A stretch of 64,000 nt of DNA. It comes from Pseudolactococcus sp041800635 (GTDB taxonomy: Bacteria > Bacillota > Bacilli > Lactobacillales > Streptococcaceae). The position numbers and the translations under genes are program-made. The notes beneath the pieces are model-generated. The model worked only from the letters and a program-made list of their open reading frames with translations. It was not told where the DNA came from and did not search any database. Below are positions 19,507-27,967 of this stretch, one piece after another. Location of the stretch: contig CP181259.1 in NCBI GenBank assembly GCA_047833645.1, positions 2,046,001-2,110,000 on the forward strand, given 5' to 3'. Position 1 is the stretch's first letter; each line of letters opens with the position of its first letter.

Positions 19507-21495
19507 ATGATAGAAAAAGATACGTCGAGAAAATTTGCCTTAATTTCAAAGTATGAGCCGTCTAGTGACCAGCCGACAGCGATTGAAGCGCTAGTTGAGG
19601 GCATCGAAAATGGTGAAAAGGCGCAAATCTTGCTGGGAGCGACGGGGACTGGTAAGACCTATACCATGAGTCAGGTGATTGCGCGTGAAAACAAGCCAAC
19701 ACTGGTGATCGCCCACAACAAAACCCTTGCCGGTCAGCTCTATGGCGAGTTCAAGGAGTTTTTCCCCAATAATGCGGTCGAGTATTTCGTGTCCTACTAC
19801 GATTATTATCAGCCAGAGGCTTATGTGCCCAGTTCTGATACCTATATCGAAAAAGACAGCTCGGTCAATGACGAAATCGACAAGCTCCGCCACAGTGCGA
19901 CGAGCTCGCTTTTAGAGCGCAATGATGTCATCGTCGTCGCATCGGTCAGCTGTATTTACGGTTTGGGGAATCCCAAGGAATACGCTGATAATGTCGTCAG
20001 TTTGCGACCGGGTCTTGAAATCACACGAGATCACCTGCTCAACAGCTTAGTTGATATCCAGTTTGAGCGCAATGACATTGACTTCCAGCGTGGTAAATTC
20101 CGTGTGCGTGGCGATGTGGTCGAGATTTTCCCAGCCTCTCGTGATGAGAATGCCTTTCGTGTGGAGTTTTTCGGTGATGAAATCGAGCGAATCCGTGAGA
20201 TAGAAGCTTTGACAGGTCATGTCTTGGGTGAAGTCGAACATTTGGCGATTTTCCCTGCAACCCACTTTGTGACCAATGACGACCACATGGAAGAGTCGAT
20301 TGCTAAAATTGAAGCCGAATTAGAGGCACAACTCAAACACTTTAACGAGGAAGGTAAGTTGTTAGAAGCGCAGCGTTTGGAGCAGCGGACTAACTATGAC
20401 ATCGAAATGTTGCGTGAGATGGGCTATACCAACGGTGTCGAAAATTATTCACGTCACATGGATGGTCGGACTGAAGGTGAGCCACCTTATACCTTGCTAG
20501 ACTTCTTCCCTGATGATTTCTTAATCATGATTGATGAAAGTCACATGACCATGGGTCAAATCAAGGGGATGTATAATGGTGACCGGTCACGTAAAGAGAT
20601 GCTGGTTAATTATGGTTTTCGTTTACCCAGTGCACTTGATAACCGCCCACTCAGACGAGAAGAATTTGAAAGCCATGTCCATCAGATTGTCTATGTTTCT
20701 GCGACGCCTGGTGATTATGAACTGGAGCAGACGGATACGATTGTTGAACAGATCATTCGGCCGACGGGTCTACTTGACCCGATCGTAGAGGTTCGCCCCA
20801 TCATGGGTCAGATTGATGATCTCCTAGGCGAGATTAATCTGCGCGCTGAGCGCAACGAACGGACATTTGTCACGACCATGACCAAGAAAATGGCTGAGGA
20901 TTTGAGCGATTATCTCAAGGAAATGGGTGTCAAGGTCAAATACATGCACTCGGATATTAAGACGCTTGAGCGGACGGAGATTCTGCGTGATTTGCGGCTA
21001 GGCGTGTTTGACGTGCTGGTCGGGATTAATCTCTTGCGTGAGGGGATTGATGTGCCTGAGGTGTCCTTGGTAGCGATTCTGGATGCCGACAAGGAAGGCT
21101 TTTTGCGCAATGCGCGTGGCTTGATTCAGACGATTGGTCGCGCGGCGCGAAATTCGGAAGGACGCGTGATTATGTATGCCGATAAGATGACGGAGTCGAT
21201 GCGAATCGCAATTGATGAGACTGCCCGCCGTCGCGAGACGCAGATGGCTTACAACCTTGAGCACGGCATCACACCGACAACGATTATCAAGGAAATTCGG
21301 GATAAGATTGGTCTGACCAAGGTTGCGGATGATGGGCAAGTCGTCGAAGTGGACTATGAAACGATGAATCGGAAAGAGCGTCAGGCAGCGATTAAAACGC
21401 TGACTGAGCAGATGAATGAAGCGGCTGGTAATTTAGATTATGAGTTGGCAGCACAAATTCGGGATACGATTTTGGAGATTAAGGCGATTGACTAG
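19507..21495 (+). CDS. uvrB: Excinuclease ABC subunit B
   Basis: 662 aa, damage-verification helicase of nucleotide excision repair, loads UvrC. Walker A GATGTGKT near residue 43; the beta-hairpin that probes DNA (YYDYYQPEAYVP, about 93-104); Walker B/DEAD-like IDESH; helicase motif VI IQTIGRAARN; C-terminal UVR motif (AAGNLDYELAAQIRD) that contacts UvrC. Length is typical. The ATG at 19507 is the only reasonable start and has no ribosome binding site, in line with a leaderless transcript. Confidence 0.98.
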   Translation: MIEKDTSRKFALISKYEPSSDQPTAIEALVEGIENGEKAQILLGATGTGKTYTMSQVIARENKPTLVIAHNKTLAGQLYGEFKEFFPNNAVEYFVSYYDYYQPEAYVPSSDTYIEKDSSVNDEIDKLRHSATSSLLERNDVIVVASVSCIYGLGNPKEYADNVVSLRPGLEITRDHLLNSLVDIQFERNDIDFQRGKFRVRGDVVEIFPASRDENAFRVEFFGDEIERIREIEALTGHVLGEVEHLAIFPATHFVTNDDHMEESIAKIEAELEAQLKHFNEEGKLLEAQRLEQRTNYDIEMLREMGYTNGVENYSRHMDGRTEGEPPYTLLDFFPDDFLIMIDESHMTMGQIKGMYNGDRSRKEMLVNYGFRLPSALDNRPLRREEFESHVHQIVYVSATPGDYELEQTDTIVEQIIRPTGLLDPIVEVRPIMGQIDDLLGEINLRAERNERTFVTTMTKKMAEDLSDYLKEMGVKVKYMHSDIKTLERTEILRDLRLGVFDVLVGINLLREGIDVPEVSLVAILDADKEGFLRNARGLIQTIGRAARNSEGRVIMYADKMTESMRIAIDETARRRETQMAYNLEHGITPTTIIKEIRDKIGLTKVADDGQVVEVDYETMNRKERQAAIKTLTEQMNEAAGNLDYELAAQIRDTILEIKAID

Positions 21496-21518
21496 CCATT
21501 ACAGGCCATAAGCATCTG

Positions 21519-21553
21519 AAAAAAAGTTTAGGCAGTCTGCCTAGACTTTTTTT
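21519..21553 (+). terminator. uvrB terminator
   Basis: Stem TAGGCAG/CTGCCTA inside an A7/T7 frame, with a T in the loop; followed by TTTTTTT. Confidence 0.88.
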
Positions 21554-21566
21554 GAAGTAGAAATTC

Positions 21567-21594
21567 TTGACATTTTTTCATAAAAATGTATAAT
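21567..21594 (+). promoter_or_regulatory. Promoter of the first binding-protein gene
   Basis: -35 TTGACA at 21567-21572, 16-bp spacer, -10 TATAAT at 21589-21594. Confidence 0.88.
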
Positions 21595-21632
21595 TATACT
21601 GATAAATAATAAATATTCAGAAAAGAGAAGAC

Positions 21633-22442
21633 ATGAACTTGAAAAAAATAGCTTTAGGCTTTCTTGCTTTGACCTCAATCGTAACTTTGGCGGCTTGTGG
21701 GTCATCCTCATCAAAAGATACATTGACTAAAATTAAGGACAAAGGGACTTTGACTGTGGCCTTGAGCCCTGACTATGCGCCTTTTGAGTTCCAGATGCTA
21801 AAAGATGGCAAAAATGAAATCGTTGGTTCAGATGTTGATTTGGCCAAAGAAATCGGCAAGGCTTTAGGCGTGAAAGTGAAAATTCAAGCCATGGACTTCA
21901 ATAATGTCTTGGCGAGTGTGACGAGCGGAAAAGCGGATATTGCCATTTCAGGGATTTCTTCTGATCCTGACCGAGCAAAATCTTATGACTTCTCAGATAG
22001 CTACTACACGGCTAACAATGTCATCGTAGTCAAAAAAGAACACCAAGATAAATTTGCGACAATAGCTGATTTTAAAGGCAAGAAAGTAGCAGCTCAAAAA
22101 GGCTCAGTGCAAGAAAAAGTGGCAACTGATCAAGTCAAAGATGCCTCACTTGTGTCTTTGATTAAAACTGGTCAAGCCATCAATGAGTTGAAAAATGGCA
22201 CTGTTGAAGGGGTCGTCTTGGAAGAACCAATCGCCAAATCTTACATTGCGGCCAACTCTGATTTGGCTTTATCAGGTGTTAAACTTGATTCATCAGATAC
22301 GGATAGCTACTGTGTGGCCATGCCTAAAAAATCTGATCAATTGAAAAAAGAAATTGATGCGGTCATCAAAAAATTGAAAGCGACAGATGCCATTAATAAA
22401 TCTGTTGAGAAAAACTTTGAGCTCGCACAAAGTGCCAAATAA
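21633..22442 (+). CDS. Amino-acid ABC transporter substrate-binding lipoprotein (first of two)
   Basis: 269 aa extracellular receptor of a polar amino-acid ABC importer (SBP family 3). Lipoprotein signal peptide with lipobox LAAC, acylated Cys22. Family signatures: GTLTVALSPDYAPFEF, GSDVDLAKEIGKALG, AMDFNNVLASVTSGKADIAISG. Own promoter and terminator; no permease or ATPase gene adjoins, so it must work with a transporter encoded elsewhere. It is a paralogue of the next gene. The ligand cannot be told from sequence by eye; arginine, glutamine or cystine-type receptors look alike. Confidence 0.92.
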   Translation: MNLKKIALGFLALTSIVTLAACGSSSSKDTLTKIKDKGTLTVALSPDYAPFEFQMLKDGKNEIVGSDVDLAKEIGKALGVKVKIQAMDFNNVLASVTSGKADIAISGISSDPDRAKSYDFSDSYYTANNVIVVKKEHQDKFATIADFKGKKVAAQKGSVQEKVATDQVKDASLVSLIKTGQAINELKNGTVEGVVLEEPIAKSYIAANSDLALSGVKLDSSDTDSYCVAMPKKSDQLKKEIDAVIKKLKATDAINKSVEKNFELAQSAK

Positions 22443-22455
22443 TTTGTTGACCTGT

Positions 22456-22494
22456 TAACATCTATAGACTTCAAATCTATAGGTGTTATTTTTT
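22456..22494 (+). terminator. Terminator between the two binding-protein genes
   Basis: 13-bp stem TAACATCTATAGA/TCTATAGGTGTTA followed by TTTTTTT. Confidence 0.9.
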
Positions 22495-22528
22495 TAGTCA
22501 CTTGAAAATGAAAAAATATGCAAAAAGC

Positions 22529-22556
22529 TTGACAAGTATCTTAAAAAGTGTATAAT
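22529..22556 (+). promoter_or_regulatory. Promoter of the second binding-protein gene
   Basis: -35 TTGACA at 22529-22534, 16-bp spacer, -10 TATAAT at 22551-22556; nearly the same architecture as the promoter at 21567, consistent with tandem duplication. Confidence 0.88.
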
Positions 22557-22596
22557 TATACTATAAACTAATAAATATACAGAAAAGAGACGAGAT

Positions 22597-23421
22597 ATGA
22601 AAATGAAAAAAGTGATTTTAGGATTAGTAGCCGCGACCGCTGTAATGGCATTAACTGCTTGTGGGTCAAATAAAAAGGCTGAGCCCAACCATTATGTCGA
22701 TCAAATCAAAGACAAAGGGACCTTGACCGTTGCCTTGAATCCAGAGTTCGCACCGTTTGAGTTTCAAATGATTAAGGATGGTAAAAATACAATTGTGGGG
22801 TCGGATATTGATCTGGCCAATGAAATCGGTAAGGCTTTGGGGGTTAAGGTCAAGTTCCAAGCCATGGACTTTAACAATGTGCTCGCCTCTGTTGAATCAG
22901 GTAAGGCAGACATTGCCATCTCAGGGATTTCAGCAACGCCAGATCGGAAGAAAGCTTATGATTTTTCTACGCCTTATTACACAGCGAAAAATGTCATGAT
23001 CGTTCAAAAATCACAAGCTGATGCTTATCAAAGCCTGGCAGCATTTGATGGCAAGAAAGTGGCCGCGCAAAAAGGGACGGTTCAGGAAAATATCGTCAAG
23101 GAGCAGGTCAAAGGCGCTAATCTGGTCAGCTTGACTAAAAATGGGCAGATGATTAATGAGCTCAAAAATGGGACGGTTTCGGGTGTTGTTTTTGAAGAGC
23201 CAATCGCCAAAGCTTATGTGGCGGCTAATCCTGATTTAAGTATTGTGACTGATATTAGCTTCGACTCATCGAAATCAGACAGTTATGCCATTGCCATGCC
23301 TAAGGATTCCGGCAATCTGAAAAAAGAAATTGACAAGGTGATCACGCAACTCAAGGCTGACGGTAAAATCGACGCATTTGTTAAAACGAATTTTGAATTA
23401 TCTCAAGCAGCTGCAAAATAA
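22597..23421 (+). CDS. Amino-acid ABC transporter substrate-binding lipoprotein (second of two)
   Basis: 274 aa paralogue of the preceding gene, with lipobox LTAC and Cys22, and the same motifs (GTLTVALNPEFAPFEF, AMDFNNVLASVESGKADIAISG). The two proteins are clearly homologous along their whole length but have diverged in the ligand-facing lobes (for example after VIVVKKEHQ versus VMIVQKSQA), which could mean different specificity. Independent promoter and terminator allow separate regulation. Confidence 0.92.
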   Translation: MKMKKVILGLVAATAVMALTACGSNKKAEPNHYVDQIKDKGTLTVALNPEFAPFEFQMIKDGKNTIVGSDIDLANEIGKALGVKVKFQAMDFNNVLASVESGKADIAISGISATPDRKKAYDFSTPYYTAKNVMIVQKSQADAYQSLAAFDGKKVAAQKGTVQENIVKEQVKGANLVSLTKNGQMINELKNGTVSGVVFEEPIAKAYVAANPDLSIVTDISFDSSKSDSYAIAMPKDSGNLKKEIDKVITQLKADGKIDAFVKTNFELSQAAAK

Positions 23422-23443
23422 GGTAATCAAGTAAAACACGAAC

Positions 23444-23478
23444 AATCCCTAAATTTTTCGATGAAATAAGGGATTTTT
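23444..23478 (+). terminator. Terminator after the second binding-protein gene
   Basis: Stem AATCCCT/AGGGATT followed by a short T-run. Confidence 0.75.
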
Positions 23479-23498
23479 GTGTATAAGTTTTCACAATA

Positions 23499-23580
23499 TG
23501 ATATAATAGTATCAATATTTAGTTTATTCTAAATATTATGGCGAGTTTAATGATGAACTCACCGCTAAAATAAATCGGAG
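23499..23580 (+). promoter_or_regulatory. serC promoter and hairpin-bearing leader
   Basis: Extended -10 TG-A-TATAAT at 23499-23507. The leader holds a perfect 9-bp AATATTTAG/CTAAATATT hairpin (23514-23537) and a GAGTT/AACTC hairpin near 23543-23560 before the CGGAGG ribosome binding site. I do not recognise a known riboswitch. Confidence 0.55.
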
Positions 23581-23591
23581 GTTTCTACCAA

Positions 23592-24689
23592 ATGACAGTT
23601 TACAATTTTTCAGCAGGACCTGCAGTCTTGCCAAAACCCGTGCTGGAACAAGCACAAAAAGAAATGCTAGACTACCGCGAAAGTGGTATGAGTGTTATGG
23701 AACTGTCCCATCGCTCCTCCGAGTTTGATGAAATTATCAAAGCTGCTGAGTTGCGTTTGCGTGACTTGATGGCGATTCCTGATAATTATAAAGTCCTTTT
23801 CCTACAAGGCGGTGCTTCACTACAATTCTCTATGATTCCACTTAATTTGGCACAAAAAAAGAAAAAAGCCTATTATATCGTGGGTGGTTCATGGGGCAAA
23901 AAAGCTTATACAGAAGCTGTTAAATTATCGAAGACAATCGACTTCCAACCGGAGCTCTTAGCCTCTTCAGAAGCAACAGTTTATAACCATATTCCGACTT
24001 TCGATGCAGCAACGATTGATCCAGATGCGGCTTATGTGCATTTGACGACCAATAATACAATTGAAGGCACAACGATTTATGATTTACCAGATACAAATGG
24101 TGTACCGATCGTTGCAGATATGAGTTCAAATATTTTGGCAGTTCGTTATAATGTCGCTGACTTTGGCTTGATTTATGCTGGTGCACAAAAGAACATTGGA
24201 CCTGCTGGCGTAACCATTGTCATCGTTCGCGAAGACTTACTTAACGATGAGCCGGTTCTCTCTTCAATGTTGGACTACCGTATCCAAGCGGATAACGACT
24301 CACTCTACAATACCCCACCTACTTATGGCATCTACATGGCACGTCTTGTGTTTGACTACGTGGCAAGCCTAGGTGGTGTTGACGCCATGCAAGCTAAAAA
24401 CATCGAAAAAGCCAACTTGCTTTATGACTTTATCGATCAGTCTGAGTTTTACTCAAATCCCGTTGCAACAAAAGCAGACCGCAGCATCTGTAATATCCCA
24501 TTTGTGACCCCAACAGATGACTTGGATAAGTTGTTTAACAAAGAAGCACTGGCACATGATTTTAAAAATATCAAAGGTCACCGCTCAGTTGGGGGCATGC
24601 GTGCGTCGATCTATAACGCCTTTCCACTTGAAGGGGTACAAGAATTGGTAGCCTTTATGAAAGCATTTGAGGCTAGAAATTCAGCTTAA
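23592..24689 (+). CDS. serC: Phosphoserine aminotransferase
   Basis: 365 aa PLP enzyme converting 3-phosphohydroxypyruvate and glutamate to phosphoserine, second step of serine biosynthesis. N-terminal YNFSAGPAVLPKPVL is the family hallmark; AGAQKNIGPAGV near residues 196-207 carries the Schiff-base lysine; the C-terminal GHRSVGGMRASIYNA binds substrate. CGGAGG precedes the ATG. It is followed by serA 75 bp later with no terminator between, so the two are probably one operon. Confidence 0.97.
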   Translation: MTVYNFSAGPAVLPKPVLEQAQKEMLDYRESGMSVMELSHRSSEFDEIIKAAELRLRDLMAIPDNYKVLFLQGGASLQFSMIPLNLAQKKKKAYYIVGGSWGKKAYTEAVKLSKTIDFQPELLASSEATVYNHIPTFDAATIDPDAAYVHLTTNNTIEGTTIYDLPDTNGVPIVADMSSNILAVRYNVADFGLIYAGAQKNIGPAGVTIVIVREDLLNDEPVLSSMLDYRIQADNDSLYNTPPTYGIYMARLVFDYVASLGGVDAMQAKNIEKANLLYDFIDQSEFYSNPVATKADRSICNIPFVTPTDDLDKLFNKEALAHDFKNIKGHRSVGGMRASIYNAFPLEGVQELVAFMKAFEARNSA

Positions 24690-24764
24690 GTTTGTTTACC
24701 GTTTAGCGTTTGATTGCGTCCTTTAAATGTGACGCATGGTTCAGTTAAAATAGAAAGCAAGTAG

Positions 24765-25946
24765 ATGACAACATTTTCAGTAAAAACTTATAACAATATC
24801 AATAAAATCGGTCTCCGTGAACTTGGCAATGCCTTCCAGATCGATGGGGACCATAAAGAAAATCCAGATGCTTATATCATCCGCTCTGAAAACTTACATG
24901 GCACTGACTTTCCAGAAAATCTCAAAGCCATCGCTCGTGCCGGAGCTGGGACCAATAATATTCCCATTGATGAAGCGACAGACAAAGGGATTGTGGTCTT
25001 CAACACGCCGGGCGCTAATGCCAATGCCGTGAAAGAAGCCGTGATTGCCTCAACGCTTTTGAGTGCGCGTGATTATATCGCTGCTAACGAATGGGTGAAT
25101 ACCTTAACTGGTGATGATGTGCCCAAGCAAGTCGAAGCTGGTAAGAAACAATTTGCAGGCTCAGAAATCACAGGGAAAAACTTCGGTGTTATTGGGCTTG
25201 GGGCGATTGGTGCCCGTATCGCGAACGATGCCTATCGTTTGGGCATGCATGTTTATGGTTATGATCCCTATGTGTCGATCGAAACTGCTTGGAATATTTC
25301 AAGCCATGTTCGTCGGGTCAATGATATCAAGGACATTTTCAGAAACTGCGATTACATCACGATTCACGTGCCTTTGACGGAAGAAACTAAGGCGACTTTT
25401 AACCGTGATGCCTTTGATGTCATGGGGAAAGATGTCACGATTATCAACTTCGCGCGTGGTGAACTGGTTGACAACGACGCCTTGTTTGACGCCATTGAAA
25501 CGGGTGTTGTTAAGCGCTATATCACAGACTTCGGAACAGAGGACTTACTCAATCAAGAAAAAATCACTGTTCTCCCGCACGTGGGTGGCTCGACTGAAGA
25601 AGCTGAGCTTAACTGTGCGATTATGGCGGGGCAAACGATTCGTCGTTTCATGGAAACTGGTGAAATCATCAACTCTGTTAATTTCCCTAACGTGAAGCAA
25701 GCCTTGACGTCACCATTCCGAATTACTTTAATTAATAATAATGTCCCAAATATCGTTGCCCGCATCTCGACACGTGTGTCAGAAGCTGGTATCAATATCT
25801 CAAATATCATCAACCGGTCTAAAGATCACCATGCCTACACCCTGCTTGATTTGGACGAATCAGATGAAGCGAAAGTGCGGGCACTGGCCGCTGAGTTTGA
25901 TAGCTCAGACAATATCGTGAGAGTGAGAATTATCAAAAAATCATGA
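24765..25946 (+). CDS. serA: D-3-phosphoglycerate dehydrogenase
   Basis: 393 aa, first committed step of serine synthesis (3-phosphoglycerate to 3-phosphohydroxypyruvate, NAD+). NAD-binding GVIGLGAIGARIA near residues 144-156; substrate and catalytic Arg/Glu/His in NFARGELVDN and LPHVGGSTEEAE; a C-terminal ACT domain (about 320-393; ITLINNNVPNIVARIS) suggests feedback by serine. The intervening domain found in long SerA forms is absent, as in other lactic cocci. The stop overlaps the next gene by 4 bp. Confidence 0.96.
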   Translation: MTTFSVKTYNNINKIGLRELGNAFQIDGDHKENPDAYIIRSENLHGTDFPENLKAIARAGAGTNNIPIDEATDKGIVVFNTPGANANAVKEAVIASTLLSARDYIAANEWVNTLTGDDVPKQVEAGKKQFAGSEITGKNFGVIGLGAIGARIANDAYRLGMHVYGYDPYVSIETAWNISSHVRRVNDIKDIFRNCDYITIHVPLTEETKATFNRDAFDVMGKDVTIINFARGELVDNDALFDAIETGVVKRYITDFGTEDLLNQEKITVLPHVGGSTEEAELNCAIMAGQTIRRFMETGEIINSVNFPNVKQALTSPFRITLINNNVPNIVARISTRVSEAGINISNIINRSKDHHAYTLLDLDESDEAKVRALAAEFDSSDNIVRVRIIKKS

Positions 25947-26299
25947 AAACATTTTACTGGTATCCTAGATGTTCGACTTGCCAGAAAGCGCATAAAGAAC
26001 TAGATGCGCTAGGTGTGGCGGTTCAAGACATTGATTTGAAAACAACGCCGCCCAAGGCCGCGCTCATCTTATCATGGCTCGAAACTTCAGGGTTTGATAA
26101 AAAGAAATTTTTCAATACGTCAGGCATCAGTTACCGTGAGCTTGGCTTGAAAGATAAGATCGCTGACCTCTCCCTTGAAGCGGCAGCAGACTTACTAGCT
26201 TCTGATGGGATGTTGATTAAACGCCCAATCTTGTTAGACGAAGACGGCAAAATTCTGCAAATTGGTTATCGGACTGATTACGAAACCTTGCTAGCCTAA
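25943..26299 (+). CDS. ArsC/Spx-like thioredoxin-fold protein
   Basis: 118 aa small protein of the ArsC/Spx/YffB superfamily. Redox-active C10-x-x-C13 (PRCSTCQKAHKEL) followed by the family's conserved KRPILLDEDGKILQIGY motif near residues 92-108. Translationally coupled to serA by an ATGA overlap, so it belongs to the serine operon. Whether it is a reductase or a regulator cannot be decided; it is not the canonical Spx, which has a longer C-terminal part. Confidence 0.85.
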   Translation: MKTFYWYPRCSTCQKAHKELDALGVAVQDIDLKTTPPKAALILSWLETSGFDKKKFFNTSGISYRELGLKDKIADLSLEAAADLLASDGMLIKRPILLDEDGKILQIGYRTDYETLLA

Positions 26300-26330
26300 G
26301 AATCAAAATGAGGCCAGTCAATGGCTACTA

Positions 26331-26392
26331 AAAAAATAAGCTATGAATGATTGTCGATGATAAACGTTCATAGCTTATTTTTGTGTCATTTT
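26331..26392 (+). terminator. Terminator of the serC-serA operon
   Basis: Stem AAAAATAAGCTATGAA/TTCATAGCTTATTTTT with a loop of about 20 nt; T-run at the end. Could work in both directions. Confidence 0.85.
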
Positions 26393-26432
26393 TGACAAAT
26401 TGTCAAGCAACTTGATAAATCGGAGGCAGAAT

Positions 26433-26650
26433 ACCAAATTGGCATTCTTTCTGAGAAACAATACGAAAATGGTAAGGAATGTGCCGATTTTCGACCAAAT
26501 TGGCATTCTTTCTGAGAAACAATACGAAAATGGTAAGGAATGTGCCGATTTTCGACCAAATTGGCATTCTTTCTGGGAAACAATTCGAAATTGGTAAGGA
26601 ATGTGCTGATTTTTAACTATATTGGTATTCTTTCTGGGAAATCATGTCAA
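26433..26650. repeat. 61-bp tandem repeats, about 3.6 copies
   Basis: Units begin at 26433, 26494, 26555 and 26616 with an exact 61-bp period. The first two units are identical over nearly all positions, the third and fourth diverge progressively. Each unit contains facing GGCATTCTT and AAGGAATGTGCC segments that can fold into a hairpin. A short reading frame runs through it because 61 is not a multiple of 3, giving shifting peptides; I do not regard it as coding. A TCAGCAC/GTGCTGA hairpin follows at 26676-26697. Confidence 0.9.
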
Positions 26651-26724
26651 ATTTAGGAAATTTAAGATTTGAGTTTCAGCACACAATCGTGCTGATTAGG
26701 AAGTTTTGCTAGCCTAAATATAAA

Positions 26725-27924
26725 GGGCACCTCTAAAAACGTATGAAAAGAGGTATAATAGATTAAAAATAAGCTAACGAGGTATTGAAGATGAATTTAT
26801 TTGGAGATAGCGACTATCTTGAAAAATTAAGTTTAAAAGGAAACCCTCTTGAGCGGCTAGAAAAAGTGGTTGATTTCGAGTGTTTTCGCCCAACTCTTAA
26901 CCGGATTTTTAAGTATGATTTAAAAAACAAATCTCATGGTGGTAGACCGCCCTATGACCTTGTTTTAATGTTGAAAATTCTAATTTTACAACGCTTATAC
27001 AATCTATCTGATGATGCAATGGAATATCAAATGATTGACCGGATTTCGTTTAGAAGATTCCTTAAGATTGATGACAAGGTACCAGACGCAAAGACTATCT
27101 GGAACTTTAGAAATCAGCTATCAAAATCTAATAGAGGGAACTGGCTTTTTTCTGCCTTTCAAGAAAAACTTGAATCACAAGGGATGATCGCTCATAAAGG
27201 ACAGATTGTTGATGCAACATTCATAGAGGCGCCTAAACAACGTAATCCAAAAGACGAAAATGAATTGATTAAAGCAAATAGGGTACCAGTGAATTGGACG
27301 AAGAACAAAAGAGCACAGAAGGATACAGCTGCTCGCTGGACAATTAAAGGTAATGAGAGACACTATGGCTACAAAAATCATATTGCTATAGATACCAAAT
27401 CAAAATTCGTAAAGAATTATCAAACAACGCCTGCAAATGTGCATGATTCTCAAGTAATAGGCGTTCTTGTTGATCCCGATGAGATCACCTTAGCAGACTC
27501 AGCTTATCAAAATCAAGCAACACCTAAAGGTGCTGAACTTTTTACCTGTCTTAAAAACACACGTTGTAAATCTCTTAAGGCAGACGATAAAATGTTTAAT
27601 AAAATCATTTCGAAAATACGTGTCCGTATTGAACATGTATTTGGCTTTGTTGAAAATTCAATGCATGGTTCTAGTTTACGTTCTATTGGATTCGATCGAG
27701 CTGTTTTAAATACTGACCTTACAAATCTGACTTATAACTTATTGAGGTACGAACAAGTTAAACGTTTAAATCTCAAAACATGGAGGTAATCTGTCTAAAA
27801 TAAGAATAAACAGTCAAGTGGCGTCTGTAACATAAAGAAAAACATAGTAGACTATGCTTAGTTTTCTGTGTTTTTTTCTAATTTCATTTAGAGGTGAATT
27901 AATTGGTAGTTATTAGAGGTGCCC
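26725..27924 (+). mobile_element. IS5-family insertion sequence, copy 1 (1200 bp)
   Basis: Terminal inverted repeat GGGCACCTCTAA at both ends, one transposase gene, 4-bp target duplication TAAA on each side (26721-26724 and 27925-27928). The right-hand end abuts the exoA terminator. Confidence 0.93.
26791..27789 (+). CDS. IS5-family transposase, copy 1
   Basis: 332 aa DDE transposase of the IS5 group. DUF772-type N-terminal region (GGRPPYDLVLMLKILILQRLYNLSD), then catalytic Asp in IVDATFIEAP, Asp in TLADSAYQNQATP and Glu in RIEHVFGF (Glu281). I take ATG 26791, with ACGAGG 8 nt upstream, rather than the TTG two codons earlier. Full length, so probably functional. Confidence 0.94.
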   Translation: MNLFGDSDYLEKLSLKGNPLERLEKVVDFECFRPTLNRIFKYDLKNKSHGGRPPYDLVLMLKILILQRLYNLSDDAMEYQMIDRISFRRFLKIDDKVPDAKTIWNFRNQLSKSNRGNWLFSAFQEKLESQGMIAHKGQIVDATFIEAPKQRNPKDENELIKANRVPVNWTKNKRAQKDTAARWTIKGNERHYGYKNHIAIDTKSKFVKNYQTTPANVHDSQVIGVLVDPDEITLADSAYQNQATPKGAELFTCLKNTRCKSLKADDKMFNKIISKIRVRIEHVFGFVENSMHGSSLRSIGFDRAVLNTDLTNLTYNLLRYEQVKRLNLKTWR

Positions 27925-27925
27925 T

Positions 27926-27960
27926 AAAGATGTCCTATCGTCAAATGACAGGACATCTTT
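27926..27960 (-). terminator. exoA terminator
   Basis: Stem AAAGATGTCCT/AGGACATCTTT with a 13-nt loop. The IS5 copy is inserted exactly at its minus-strand T-tail (TTTA). Confidence 0.8.
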
Positions 27961-27967
27961 ATTTTGC

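Noticed and set aside
26400..26597. 65-aa frames on both strands in the 61-bp repeats
   Set aside because: The repeat length is not a multiple of three, so successive units are read in different frames; typical of non-coding repeats.
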